Part shown: positions 1-12,800 of the stretch, piece after piece
Layout: each line of letters begins with the position of its first letter
Numbering within the stretch: position 1 is the stretch's first letter
NCBI RefSeq assembly: GCF_026914265.1
Contig: NC_069135.1
Span: 35,039,756-35,103,755, forward strand
DNA from: Mya arenaria
Lineage: Eukaryota > Mollusca > Bivalvia > Myida > Myidae
Direction of reading: 5' to 3'
DNA: 64,000 nucleotides
Translations under genes and position numbers: made by a program
Notes under the pieces: generated by a model
Databases searched by the model: none
What the model was told of the DNA's origin: nothing
Seen by the model: only the letters and a program-made list of their open reading frames with translations

Positions 1-338
1 CTTAAATGTCAGCATATTTAAAATTATTTAGCCAGAGACAAGTAAATAACAGCATAGCTGAATGTGACATTCGTACCCTACCTTATTAATCATTTTGATT
101 GTTTCAAATCCTTAGCTGTCTTGGTTTTTTGTTTCATTTTTTATGAACATTTTATATTGTTATAGCAATCAGTTTGAATGTGAATAAAACCAGGTGTGTG
201 GTATGGCATAGTTTTTGTATCAGGTGTTACAAAAAGTATCACTTCTCCCTAAAGTCTCCCCGTCTCCCCACTTCTCCCTAAATTGACTGAAGGGAGAAGT
301 CACTTCTCCCAAAATTTTTAGCCTAGTGAGAGCCCTGG
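1..338. other. intronic sequence left of the exon copy
   Basis: No exon recognised. The only structure seen is a 10-bp-arm hairpin at 269-299 (ACTTCTCCCT and AGGGAGAAGT) within a run of CTTCTCCC-like motifs. Confidence 0.5.
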
Positions 339-653
339 TTGCTCTCTGTAAAAGGTTTGGCTTAGCCTAGCAGATCAGGCCCCAATTTCTCGACACTTCT
401 TAAGTCTCTTATAACAGGATTAAGCTAAGCTCACGTTTTTGTTCTATAATTTGTGTTATATTTACTGCTTTAAGAGTTTTTAGACTTTAGATAGTAAAAC
501 TCTTTATGATATTTTCAATAAACCATTTTCCATTGATCAAAATCAAATTTATGAATGTATTTTGGCTAATTGAAATTAGCTACTTAAGCCTGTTAAGCTT
601 AATAAGTTTCGAGAAATTGGCCCCTGTACATCTCTGAGCTGAAGATTAACTGG
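339..653 (+). pseudogene. decayed partial duplicate of TBC1D30 exon a, split by a MITE
   Basis: Bases 339-377 match 715-754 (the acceptor region and first eight codons of exon 732-857), and 626-653 match 755-782 exactly over 28 bases. The two halves are separated by an inverted-repeat element at about 377-625. In the first half three codons differ from the functional exon (gtt/gta, ctt/ctg, gat/gac), all synonymously. The pyrimidine-rich acceptor (gtttcag) has become gtaaaag, so it is unlikely to splice. Confidence 0.8.
377..625. mobile_element. MITE-like element, family A (CCCCAATTTCTCG ends), copy 1
   Basis: Left end GGCCCCAATTTCTCGACAC and right end CGAGAAATTGGCCCC form imperfect terminal inverted repeats of about 27 bases. 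It interrupts the duplicated TBC1D30 exon copy, so its insertion edges are known to within two bases. Related copies are at 43581-43858, 61133-61380 and 61385-61616. No coding capacity. Confidence 0.75.
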
Positions 654-731
654 AACCAGAAGGCTTAAGTATGAATCACTACTGATTTGTTCAAAATCAC
701 AAAAACCTAATAATGTTGCTGTCTGTTTCAG

Positions 732-857
732 GTATGGCTGAGCCTAGCAGACCAGTACATCTCTGAGCTGAAGATTAACTGGGATAGAACAGTGAAGTTT
801 GCCTTCAACGAGAGGAGCAACCCGGATGACAACACACTCGGCATGCAGATTGTCAAG
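732..857 (+). CDS. TBC1D30: TBC1D30 exon a: start of TBC domain
   Basis: Acceptor gtttcag ends at 731 and donor gtttga starts at 858. It encodes 42 residues beginning VWLSLADQYISEL and containing FNERSNPDD, characteristic of TBC1D30. It ends in QIVK, the first half of the IxxDxxR arginine-finger motif. Phase 0 at both ends. A decayed partial copy lies upstream at 339-653. Confidence 0.93.
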
Positions 858-3800
858 GTTTGATATGAACATTGTGTGGGTCACTGTTTTTATTAGCTCG
901 ACTATTCGAAGAATATGGAGAGCTATACTACTCACCCAAGCGTCAATGTCAGCATCGGCGTTGGCGTCGGCGTCACACCTTGGTTAAGGTTTTGTATGTA
1001 AGCAACTTTAAGTCATTATCTCAGTAAATACATCATGTATTGCATTGAAACTTTAGCTATGTATTCCCAACTATCTAACCTACTAAATTAAAGAAGTAAG
1101 ATAACTCTAGTTTGCATTGAATGCAAATAATGGGCCTTTATTATTTGACTTAGAAATTCTGGTTAAGGGTTTGCATGTAAGCACACATACAAATGTAGGT
1201 TAATTTCTCAGCAACTACTTGATTTTTTGCATTGAGACTTTAGACAATTGTACTCGACCATCTAACCTACTTAAATAACTCTTGATTGCATTTAATGCAA
1301 GTAATTGCCCTTTATTATTCGACTTAAAAATTCTGGTTAAGGTGTTGCATGTAAACACATTTAAGTCAATATCTCAGCAAATACATCATGTATTTCATTG
1401 AAACTTGATATGTATTCCCAACTATCTTACCTACTAATTTAATATAATGCAAATTATGGGCCTTTATTATTTGACTTAGAAATTCTGGTTAAGGTTTTGC
1501 ATGTAAGCACACATAGGTTAATATCTCAGCAACTACTTCATGTATTGCATTTAGACTTTATACAATGGTACTTAACCATCCAATCTACTTAAATAACCAA
1601 GTAAGGTATCTCTAGTTTGCATTTAATTCAAATGATGGCCCTTTTTTATTTGACATTGAAATTCAAATACATCATGTATTGCATTGAAACTTCATACACA
1701 GGCTCCCAACCATTCAACCTTCTTAATTAATCAGGAAAGATAACTCTATCTTGCCTATTATATAATTTTTGCCCCTTTATTATGCCACTTAGAAATTATG
1801 GTTAAAGTTTTGCATGTAAGCAAACATAGGTTAATATCTTGGCAACTACTTCATGTATTTCATTGAGACTTTATACAATGGTACTCAAACCCAACCTACT
1901 TGAATATCCAAGTTAGATAACTGTATTTTGCAAATAATGGCCCTTTATTATTGGACTTAGAAATTTTGGTTTAAATTTTGCATGTAAGCACATTAATGAT
2001 AATATCTCAGCAAAAACATCATGTATTGCATTAAAATCTTATCTACGTTTACAGTGATCCATGTTTCGCCAAAACTTTTCAATCCTTACACTGAAAAGCG
2101 GCGGAATAGTCGAGCGCGCTGTCTCTGTGGCAGCTCTTGTTTTATTGAAATGGTTACTTTTTGAATATTGAACCCTTTTTTTTAAATAAGATACTTTCAA
2201 ATTAGGGCTATTCCATTTAAACATTTACCCCCCGGGAGGAAGGCACTTTTGAATTATTCAACCTCACTACAGAAGCAGATTTACCCTTTTGGGATCCAAA
2301 TAAGTGGAAAAAGACACCCACCCATTACTATTAAAATCATTGCCTTCCCCACGGGGGTTATATGTTTGACTGGAATAGCCCTTAGATGAAATATGTCAAA
2401 AATTCAAATAAAGTGGTTTATTTCATTTTCTGTTGGTTTTATATTCGTTTCTCTTAATGAGGTGTAAATAAAACAAAAACACTCCCACTTAATAAGAATT
2501 ACCATGATTAAAACAATTGTTTTAATTTACTGAAAAGGAATATGGTAATAAATATTGAGAACAATAGTTCTTATCAAGGAAACAGTATTATGAGAAGATA
2601 ATTTATTACTGTAAATCTTTTAGGACCAACCAGTCATTTAATATTTATGTGTTTTCAGCTATTAAATACACAGTTACAATCTGGTTATCAGCAATTTATA
2701 ATATTTTCCATAAATGCATTATTTAGTAAGAAGTATTAGGTTTATCACTCAAAATTTATGTTTGTTATACATGTGTATGTACTGATTTTAAATACGATGA
2801 GTTATGCTGAAAAAATTAAGCTAAAGATGTTGCTTGTCAAATATGTACGGTTCTCTGTTCAAATTCATGAATATCATAATTGTGTCTGTTACATACAACC
2901 AATCTTGTCTTATCTGAACCTTACCAGGACTTACACAGGACGGGGTGCAGTGGTTTCAGCGGTGAAGACAACGAGGCTGAACGTGCAGTTCTCAAGCGTA
3001 TACTGCTTGCTTACGCACGCTGGAACAAGGCCGTCGGATACTGTCAGGGCTTCAACGTCATTGCTGCTCTGCTGCTGGACGTTATGGACAGGAAGGAGGC
3101 TGATGCGTTGAAGGTTTGTGGATTATGGATAATATATTTTGTAGTTACGGTGTGAAAGTGAAAATGTTCTAACTGCTTGCTTCTTTATGCAACTTCACCT
3201 AGAACCCTTAATAATTATGTACTAATTTATATAAGCTTGATTTTGACGAAAGCTGATAGCTTATAGAATCACTCTCCAGTATGTATCCTGGGCAGAAACC
3301 AGTACTGTGTTATTTTGAGAGGCCATGAGGAATTACCCCTAGTGGGGATCGAACCCACAACCTCTTGGGTGAGAGGCGGAAACCTATACCACTAGACCAC
3401 TCTCTTCCATAGAAATTTTATGTTTCCACCAGTCCAAGTGTGAGTTCCTGTGGACAAAGCAAATGTAAAGCATGGAATTATTCTGTTCACAGTCTAAATC
3501 TATTCCATTTACCAAAATGAATGACACAAATGGATTTTTTTTGTAAAATTCATCAGCAATTGAATATCAACTTCAAAAAATTCCTCTGATCATCAACTTT
3601 GTGCTTCATTTTTTCCCTCAAATGTATCACATGCAAATGCCTTCCAATAGAGCTAGATAAGTGAGATTCATTTCATAAAATGTCAATGTTCAAAGAATTG
3701 AAGGTCAACAGAGTTTTATTCCTCTTTTGTCTCATATTGATTCACAATAAAAAGCTGCAATTTATCTTGCTTTTTCAAAGGGATGGATAGAAAAAATGTT

Positions 3801-6800
3801 TGTTACTGGTTCTCTGCCCTTCTTAGTTAAACAAAAGTGTTTTTCAAAAGCAACGATCTAGATGATGATATATTAAGGACTTTCTTTATTGAAGAGCATG
3901 GAAACTTTTTTACAATGTAATAGATGACATGAAGTAAATTCTTAATGATTAAGAAAGGGCAAAGTGAGCTGAGAGAACAAGCCCTTCTTAAACATTAAGA
4001 TATTACTTCAGGTCATCGAAGTAAACTGACTTAAAACCTCATTGGCATATACATTGTCAACATTCCGGTAGCAGGCGAACCCGCACAATATTGGCATCCT
4101 AAATGATTAAATTACAACAATCTGCAATTTCATTGGCTGAAAATTATTCTTATCCTTCTTATTAAATTTATAGTTCATGTTAAAGTCTTTCTTAATGTAC
4201 TCACAAAACATTTTCAAAGAAGGAGAAACCCTCCCTGATATTTGTGTTTCCTAATTAATTGAAATTTTTTGATTGAAAATGTAATTCCAAACTTTCCATG
4301 TCAGAACTCATCAACACTCGGAGAGTTCAGATGTTGATTCCTGTTACTGGGACACGAAAATGGGGAATAAACTTGCTTCAGGATCAGGATTTTCAAATAT
4401 TAATTTCACAAAGATGCCAACAGATAATATTCCACTTGTCTGCTCTTGAAGTAGTTTATCAGATAATTCCAGGTTTGCTTGAGTTTATTGTGTCTTCCCC
4501 ATTCATCGGGAAAACATTTTTACTGCCCTGTCTGTCAATATGACTGTCTGTATGTCACCACTTAGTTTGTGGTCAATAACTACAGAACGCTTGGACCCAG
4601 CATATTCATACTTAGTATGCATGTTGTTCATGGCCGTTAAATGACACCTTTTGATTTAAAGAACAGACGGTCAAAGGTCATGGTCACAGTGACCTTTAGG
4701 TGAAAATATGTTTTCTACTCAATGATTGAAGATTCTTTGGGTGCAGAAACTTCATACTTGGTATGCGAGTTGGTCATGACTATATGATAGTCCTTATTCT
4801 TGCATACCGGACGTGTGTTTCCAGTCATGTGACCAGTGCTGGAAAAACCCATCTTACATACCCCATGTAAGATGAGTCACGCGCAACAACGCGCCACTTC
4901 TTATTTCTTTTATTCCATGGTTTATAAAAAAAAATATTATGCCATTTCAATAAAGCGCAATCAAATATGTATGTTTGCAATACTTTTAATTAAAATTGAA
5001 AATAAATAGTCGTAATTTTTAGTTATTTAAAATTTCTGCACTCTATGACGTCAGTAAACAACGTCGCACGCGCTTTTTGGTGTAATTGTACAAAAGTTCG
5101 TTTTCGACGTCTTTTTTTCCACAAGTTGATAAATTAAGATATGCAAGAAAAAATATCAATCATGTGTTTCCGGTACGGATAGAAAATCCGATCCTCGGGC
5201 ACACTGCGTAGCCGGTAACTTGGCAAGCCTCGTTACCGGCTTACGCACGTGCCCTCGGGTCGGATTTTTCTATCCGTACCAGAAACACATGATAGATACT
5301 TATATTGATTTTGAGGTTAAATGTCAAGGTTGTTGTGACCTTAAGGTGAAAAAACAGTTTACACTCAATAAGGGTTAAAAGGCCAAGGTCACTGTTAGTT
5401 CGTCTCCAGTCCAAAAGTACAAACATCATGTCCATCATTGATTATTTCTGAGTTGTGACCACACAAAAGAAGAGACAAGCACTTTTTCCATAAAGCAATC
5501 TCTAGTTTTTCTTTACAAATAATGCATGTAAATCCCATATTTATGAATATCTAGGTGAATATCTAGGTTATAGCTATGTAAAAAAAGAATAAAATCAGTG
5601 ATTTTTTTAGGAATTATTTTTCCGCCTGTGCCTTACAAATTGGGAAAAAATGTCGCCTTTGGGAAAAACACAAAATCAGGCCAAAATAGCTTAAATGATG
5701 GCAAATTTACATGTTTCAACTTTTTTATGCATACATTATGCTGTGAAGGAGTAAGTATTGTCAAGATTTTGTTTATATTTCATGATATTCATTGCCTTTT
5801 TATTCATTAATGTAATGGACATTTATCAAATTGGGAAAAATATATAAAATTTTGGGAAAAATGGACAGTTTTTCACAAGGGGAAACAGCCTTTAAAAGGC
5901 AGTAAATTGCACCAAAAAAATCACTGAAAATCTGTGTAATTTTCTTTCAAGAATGGTTTTATATATTTTGTCAGAAAATGTGACATACTGTCAGAAAATG
6001 TGACATACTGTCAGTTAATGTGACATACAGTTAATGTGACATACTGTCAGAAAATATGGCATACTGTCAGAAAATGTGACACACTGTCAGAAAATGTGAC
6101 ACACTGTCGGAAAATATGGCATACTGTCAGAAAATGTGACACACTGTCAGAAAATGTGACATACTGTCAGATAATGTGACATACTGTCAGATAATGTGAC
6201 ATACTGTCAGAAACGTGATTTTTTGTTTACACGGGTTAATTATTTTACAATTCTTCCTGCAGAACATCTATAGAAATATTCAGCCTTTACATTTTCTTAG
6301 AAAGTTGCGTAGAAAGCTCATTAAACTGGCTGGATTTATCAAGTAAGATCTTATTTCTTTTCAATTAATCCCTTTCAACATGAAATCAAATAATGTGTTC
6401 TTAGAACAAGGTTTTTAATTACATTCATGAGAACAATCCATTTCTGTGCAAAGCCTGACTTAATTATCTGAAAATTATTTTGATTCAGCAGAATGTATCA
6501 AGGTTTCTTAAAACATGGAGGATAGAGAGGAGCATATAAGCATTTAGTCGCTGATTTGTCCGTCTGTCTTTCTGTCTGTCCATCATACCCTTGTCCTGAT
6601 AGTGACTTTAAAACTGCTGTTGGCATTGAAGTAAAAATTAGTATATAGATATATTGCAATGAGAGATGTAGAATCTTTAGCCTTACAGTTTTTTATTGGC
6701 ACATGGCCCACTCCAAGGGTTTAATTGCATCCTTATTAAACTACCCTAAGTGTTGAATGGCATCTGTATTAACAACATCTCAAGAGGTTATGGCATCCGT

Positions 6801-9800
6801 ATTAACAACATCTCAAGAGGTTATGGCATCCATATTAACAACACCACAAGAGGTTAATGGCATCCGTATTAACAACACCACAAGAGGTTAATGGCATCCA
6901 TATTAACAACACCACAAGAGGTTAATGGCATCCGTATTAACAACACCCCAAGAGGTTATGGCATCCATATTAACAACATCTCAAGAGGTTATGGCATCCA
7001 TATTAACAACACCACAAGAGGTTAATGGCATCCGTATTAGCAACACCCCAAGAGGTTATGGCATCTGCATTAACAACATCTCAAGAGGTTATGGCATCCA
7101 TATTAACAACACCACAAGAGGTTAATGGCATCCGTATTAACAACACCCCAAGAGGTTAATGGCATCTGTATTAACAACATCTCAAGAGGTTATGGCATCC
7201 ATATTAACAACACCACAAGAGGTTAATGGCATCCGTATTAACAACACCCCAAGAGGTTATGGCATCCGTATTAACAACATCTCAAGAGGTTATGGCATCC
7301 GTATTAACAACATCTCAAGAGGTTATGGCATCCATATTAACAACACCACAAGAGGTTAATGGCATCCGTATTAACAACACCCCAAGAGGTTATGGCATCT
7401 GCATTAACAACATCTCAAGAGGTTATGGCATCCATATTAACAACACCACAAGAGGTTAATGGCATCCGTATTAACAACACCCCAAGAGGTTAATGGCATC
7501 TGTATTAACAACATCTCAAGAGGTTATGGCATCCATATTAACAACACCACAAGAGGTTAATGGCATCCGTATTAACAACACCCCAAGAGGTTATGGCATC
7601 CGTATTAACAACATCTCAAGAGGTTATGGCATCCGTATTAACAACATCTCAAGAGGTTATGGCATCCATATTAACAACACCACAAGAGGTTAATGGCATC
7701 CGTATTAACAACACCCCAAGAGGTTATGGCATCCGTATTAACAACATCTCAAGAGGTTATGGCATCCATATTAACAACACCACAAGAGGTTAATGGCATC
7801 CGTATTAACAACACCCTAAGAGGTTATGGCATCCGTATTAACAACACCCCAAGAGGTTATGGCATCCGTATTAACAACATCTCAAGAGTTTATGGCATCC
7901 GTATTAACAACACCCCAAGAGGTTAATGGCATCCGTATTAACAACACCCCAAGAGGTTATGGCATCTGTATTAACAACATCTCAAGAGGTTATGGCATCC
8001 GTATTAACAACACCCCAAGAGGTTAATGGCATCCTTATTAACAACACTACAAGAGGTTAATGGCATCCATATTAACAACACCACAAGAGGTTAATGGCAT
8101 CCGTATTAACAACACCCCAAGAGGTTATGGCATCCATATTAACAACATCTCAAGAGGTTATGGCATCCATATTAACAACACCACAAGAGGTTAATGGCAT
8201 CCGTATTAACAACACCCCAAGAGGTTATGGCATCTGTATTAACAACATCTCAAGAGGTTATGGCATCCATATTAACAACACCACAAGAGGTTAATGGCAT
8301 CCGTATTAACAACACCCCAAGAGGTTAATGGCATCTGTATTAACAACATCTCAAGAGGTTATGGCATCCATATTAACAACACCACAAGAGGTTAATGGCA
8401 TCCGTATTAACAACACCCCAAGAGGTTATGGCATCCGTATTAACAACATCTCAAGAGGTTATGGCATCCGTATTAACAACATCTCAAGAGGTTATGGCAT
8501 CCATATTAACAACACCACAAGAGGTTAATGGCATCCGTATTAACAACACCCCAAGAGGTTATGGCATCCGTATTAACAACATCTCAAGAGGTTATGGCAT
8601 CCGTATTAACAACACCACAAGAGGTTAATGGCATCCGTATTAACAACACCCCAAGAGGTTATGGCATCCGTATTAACAACACCCCAAGAGGTTATGGCAT
8701 CCGTATTAACAACATCTCAAGAGGTTATGGCATCCGTATTAACAACACCCCAAGAGGTTAATGGCATCCGTATTAACAACACCCCAAGAGGTTATGGCAT
8801 CCGTATTAACAACATCTCAAGAGGTTATGGCATCCGTATTAACAACACCCCAAGAGGTTAATGGCATCCGTATTAACAACACCCCAAGAGGTTATGGCAT
8901 CCGTATTAACAACACCACAAGAGGTTAATGGCATCCGTATTAACAACACCCCAAGAGGTTATGGCATCCGTATTAACAACACCCCAAGAGGTTATGGCAT
9001 CCGTATTAACAACATCTCAAGAGGTTATGGCATCCGTATTAACAACACCCCAAGAGGTTAATGGCATCCGTATTAACAACACCCCAAGAGGTTATGGCAT
9101 CCGTATTAACAACACCACAAGAGGTTAATGGCATCCGTATTAACAACACCCCAAGAGGTTATGGCATCCGTATTAACAACACCCCAAGAGGTTATGGCAT
9201 CCGTATTAACAACATCTCAAGAGGTTATGGCATCCATATTAACAACACCCCAAGAGGTTAATGGCATCCGTATTAAAAAAAACCAAGAGGTTATGGCATC
9301 CGTATTAACAACACCCCAAGAGGTTATGGCATCCGTATTAACAACACCCCAAGAGGTTATGGCATCCAAATTAACAACACCCCAAGAGGTTATGGCATCC
9401 GTATTAACAACACCCCAAGAGGTTATGGCATCCGTATTAACAACACCCCAAGAGGTTATGGCATCCGTATTAACAACACCCCAAGAGGTTAATGGCATCC
9501 GTATTAACAACACCCCAAGAGGTTATGGCATCCGTATTAACAACACCCCAAGAGGTTATGGCATCCGTATTAACAACACCCCAAGAGGTTAATGGCATCC
9601 ATATTAACAACACCCCAAGAGGTTATGGCATCCATAATAACAACACCCCAAGAGGTTATGGCATCCGATTTAACAACATCCCCTGAGGTTAATGGCGCCT
9701 ATACCAACAATACTCCAAGGGATTAATGGCCTCTGTATCAACAATACAATAAGTGGTTATTGGCACCTATATTCATGTGTATGATTATGAGACTTATCAG

Positions 9801-12800
9801 TTGGTTTACAGGAACACAGTTGTATATAATGTTTTTCTAATAAGAAGACATGAGCATTTTTATACAATGTGTTGTGCACCAATTGTTATATTTTGCTGTC
9901 TTCCGTTTCTTTATATGGAATGTGTGTATGATTAAAAGCATTCTTTGACATAATAACATCATTATTCAGATGTTTGTCACTATTCCCTCAACTCCGAAGG
10001 GTTTGTTGTACAATAGTTATAACAGTTACGCTTCTGAAAGGACGCAAAGGCATTCATTAATGGCTATTGTGAACGGTAAAGTGTGTGCCTGACAAATGGT
10101 TGTATGACGCACATTGACGTAATTGACTTGGGAGTGTTGTCGTAGGGGAGTCCTTGTCAAGAAATATCTCCTGTCTCTGTAAGTGGATTATTCTTCAGGC
10201 AGCTCTCTGTAATTAAGCGAATTATAGCTTCTTAAATATGATAAATTGTTTGTGTGTTTTTAAGAACATAAATATATTTCGATTTTTCTGCAAACATACA
10301 AAATGTATTACAGTCTTTGTATAAATCAGCCAGATATCTTTATAGACCTGATTTTTTCTGAAGTATGTATATTAAATGATTCTGTTACTGGCATAAAACA
10401 ATTTGTTTGTGTTTTGAACAAAACTGGCTTGTTTAATCTCGAAGCAAGTCTTTCAAGTGCCAATAAATTTCTAGAAGGAAGCATAAATTGAATTTTCAAG
10501 AGGACTTGAGTAGCAAAAATTCCTAGTAAAGGAGGGAAACTGGCCGATTTCTTTGCCATCTAAGGCATTAAATGAAGATTGATGGGGACAGAAAATGAAA
10601 TGTCCTGTCAATGTAATAAATTGGCCAATCGCCTTAGGAAACCAGGCAAATGAGTTCCTGGCAAGAGCTTATTTCGTTCATTATGAAATGGCTTTTATGG
10701 ACTCGACTAGCTCGGTAGGAAGTTAAGAGCTATATTTGATTACTAGTGAAATATATTTTGCTTAAAATATTACCCTTCAAAAAAGTTAGCTCTAAGACTA
10801 TTTAATTAAATATTGTATTAGCTTAATCATTCAAAACCAAGATTCTGAAAAAATATTATCTTTTTTTAGGCTGTAGGCCACTTAGCCTGAAGACTTTTAT
10901 AACATTAAATTGGAATCTAATCAGCAGAACAACATTTTTAACATTTGATGAATTAATGCCCAGAACTGCCGTGGTCAATGACCTAATTTACATTTACATC
11001 TATATTACCTAAGTTACCAATCTGCTGCTATAGCTATGGAGCTGCACTATGCATATTAAGAAGCTTGACAACCATAGAGCTGTAGTGTGTATCCATAATA
11101 TGATATGCGGTTAATATAGTGCAATTAAACTGCGTTTTTGCGAAATTGACCAATTAAAATCATAGGAAATACAATTATTTTAATAACGCCATTAACAAAA
11201 TGCAATATTAAAAGCAGAATAGGCATTTTTTTCAAAATGAATGAGTACTGAATCAAAATTAATACATGTAGATATTTCTGCTGCGGCAGGGGAACTAAAT
11301 ACTATTGGTTAAAAATAGAATCTGGGTCTTTGGATTTGTACATGTTTATTCCCGGGAATTTAACCCACAAAAAACATGGATCATATTGAAGATGCAATTA
11401 AATGCTCATTTGATGTAAGGTATCAAGCCAAAATGTTTTAAAAGAAATAATAATATTTCATTTTATCCTATAATCAGTTTTTTTGGTGTTTGAAGTCATT
11501 CATTAGGATATTTTCTATGTTTAAAATAGCCTGAATCGGCTCTTAACTGACCATTTTTTTATTAAGGTTGTTTGAATGTACGTACTGTGTCGCATAAAAC
11601 CATTTAATTTTGTACCAACAACCTTTAACCATAACTGAATGCATATTATACAATTTTACAATTAAAATCAAAGCGCTTAAAGCGTTGACAGGCTTTTGAC
11701 CTGCTACAATTTGTGAGTGCCGAATGGAACAGAAAGTGGAAGATTTCTCAGTTAGGATCAGTAATCGTTGGGGTGTTGCTTGTTGCATATGCATATTTAT
11801 GAACCACTGATAAAAATCTGTTCATTTTGTCTATGAGTGACAAGGCAAGGCAGGTTGAGGGCTGAATATTAAGATACATCAATACATACAGGGAATTGTA
11901 TGTGGGTGATATGATCCAGAGCAATTTTGCAAGAGGATCCTGTCATTGTAACAAGAAACCTCAAACATAAACTAAATTAACATGTCCAATGCATTTTGAT
12001 GGACGCATTTGGTTGTGGTCATACCCTGGTAGTAAATTAAATATGACTCAGTCATGTTTGAAGTGTAGAGTACATATTACTAAAAATGGTCTAAATGCTT
12101 TATCCATGGTAATGCATTGTTTATGAAACCAAGTTCCAGATAAGGTTTGTTTCATAAGCAATTGGGTACGCCACATATCAAAGGAGTATTTCAAGTGACT
12201 GATACTCAATGGTTTTGATTTAATGGAGTATCAGCAAAAAATATTAAAGTATTTGTGAAGGAATTCGTGAGCATGCACATTCTATCTTTAGATGTTTATG
12301 TTAATTTGTATGATTATTACATGACTATACTCACAAAATGTAGCAGGCCGAAAGCCTTTCAACCCTTTAAGTGATTTGATTGTAGTCTAATGGTGGCCCA
12401 GTAGGCAAAACTGAATGATTACCCATATTTAGGGGCACAAGGCTTTGACCAAATTACAGACTCGTTGAGAGACAAAACGTCACTGTACAACAATAACAGA
12501 TTACATATACATACACTGAGGCATTGCCCATTCAGCAAGTGCTCCGATAAGATTGTTAGTCATTTTAGGCTTTTGAACCTTTGTGCACAGACAGAATATT
12601 ACTCTAGTTAGAGCTACCCTGGTTCTTCAACATGCACCAGTGTATAGCATTGTCACACAGGATCCCCATTTGACGAGTAGTTTTTTTTAGTGGTGCGGCG
12701 GGGAAAGAACCTGCGACCTCTGGATTGAAAGTCAAGTGTGTTACCACTAGACCATGGATCTGCCACAACTGTATGGATTTTCTCACTGTTGAACATCAAA

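Noticed and set aside
6925..9592. Many 66-154-codon frames reading MASVLTTPQEV or NGIRINNTPRG
   Set aside because: They follow the 33-bp minisatellite period and are broken at every 34-bp unit, in several frames and on both strands.
5968..9773. CRISPR-like look of regularly spaced repeats
   Set aside because: Units are contiguous with no unique spacers, and the genes are eukaryotic with introns.
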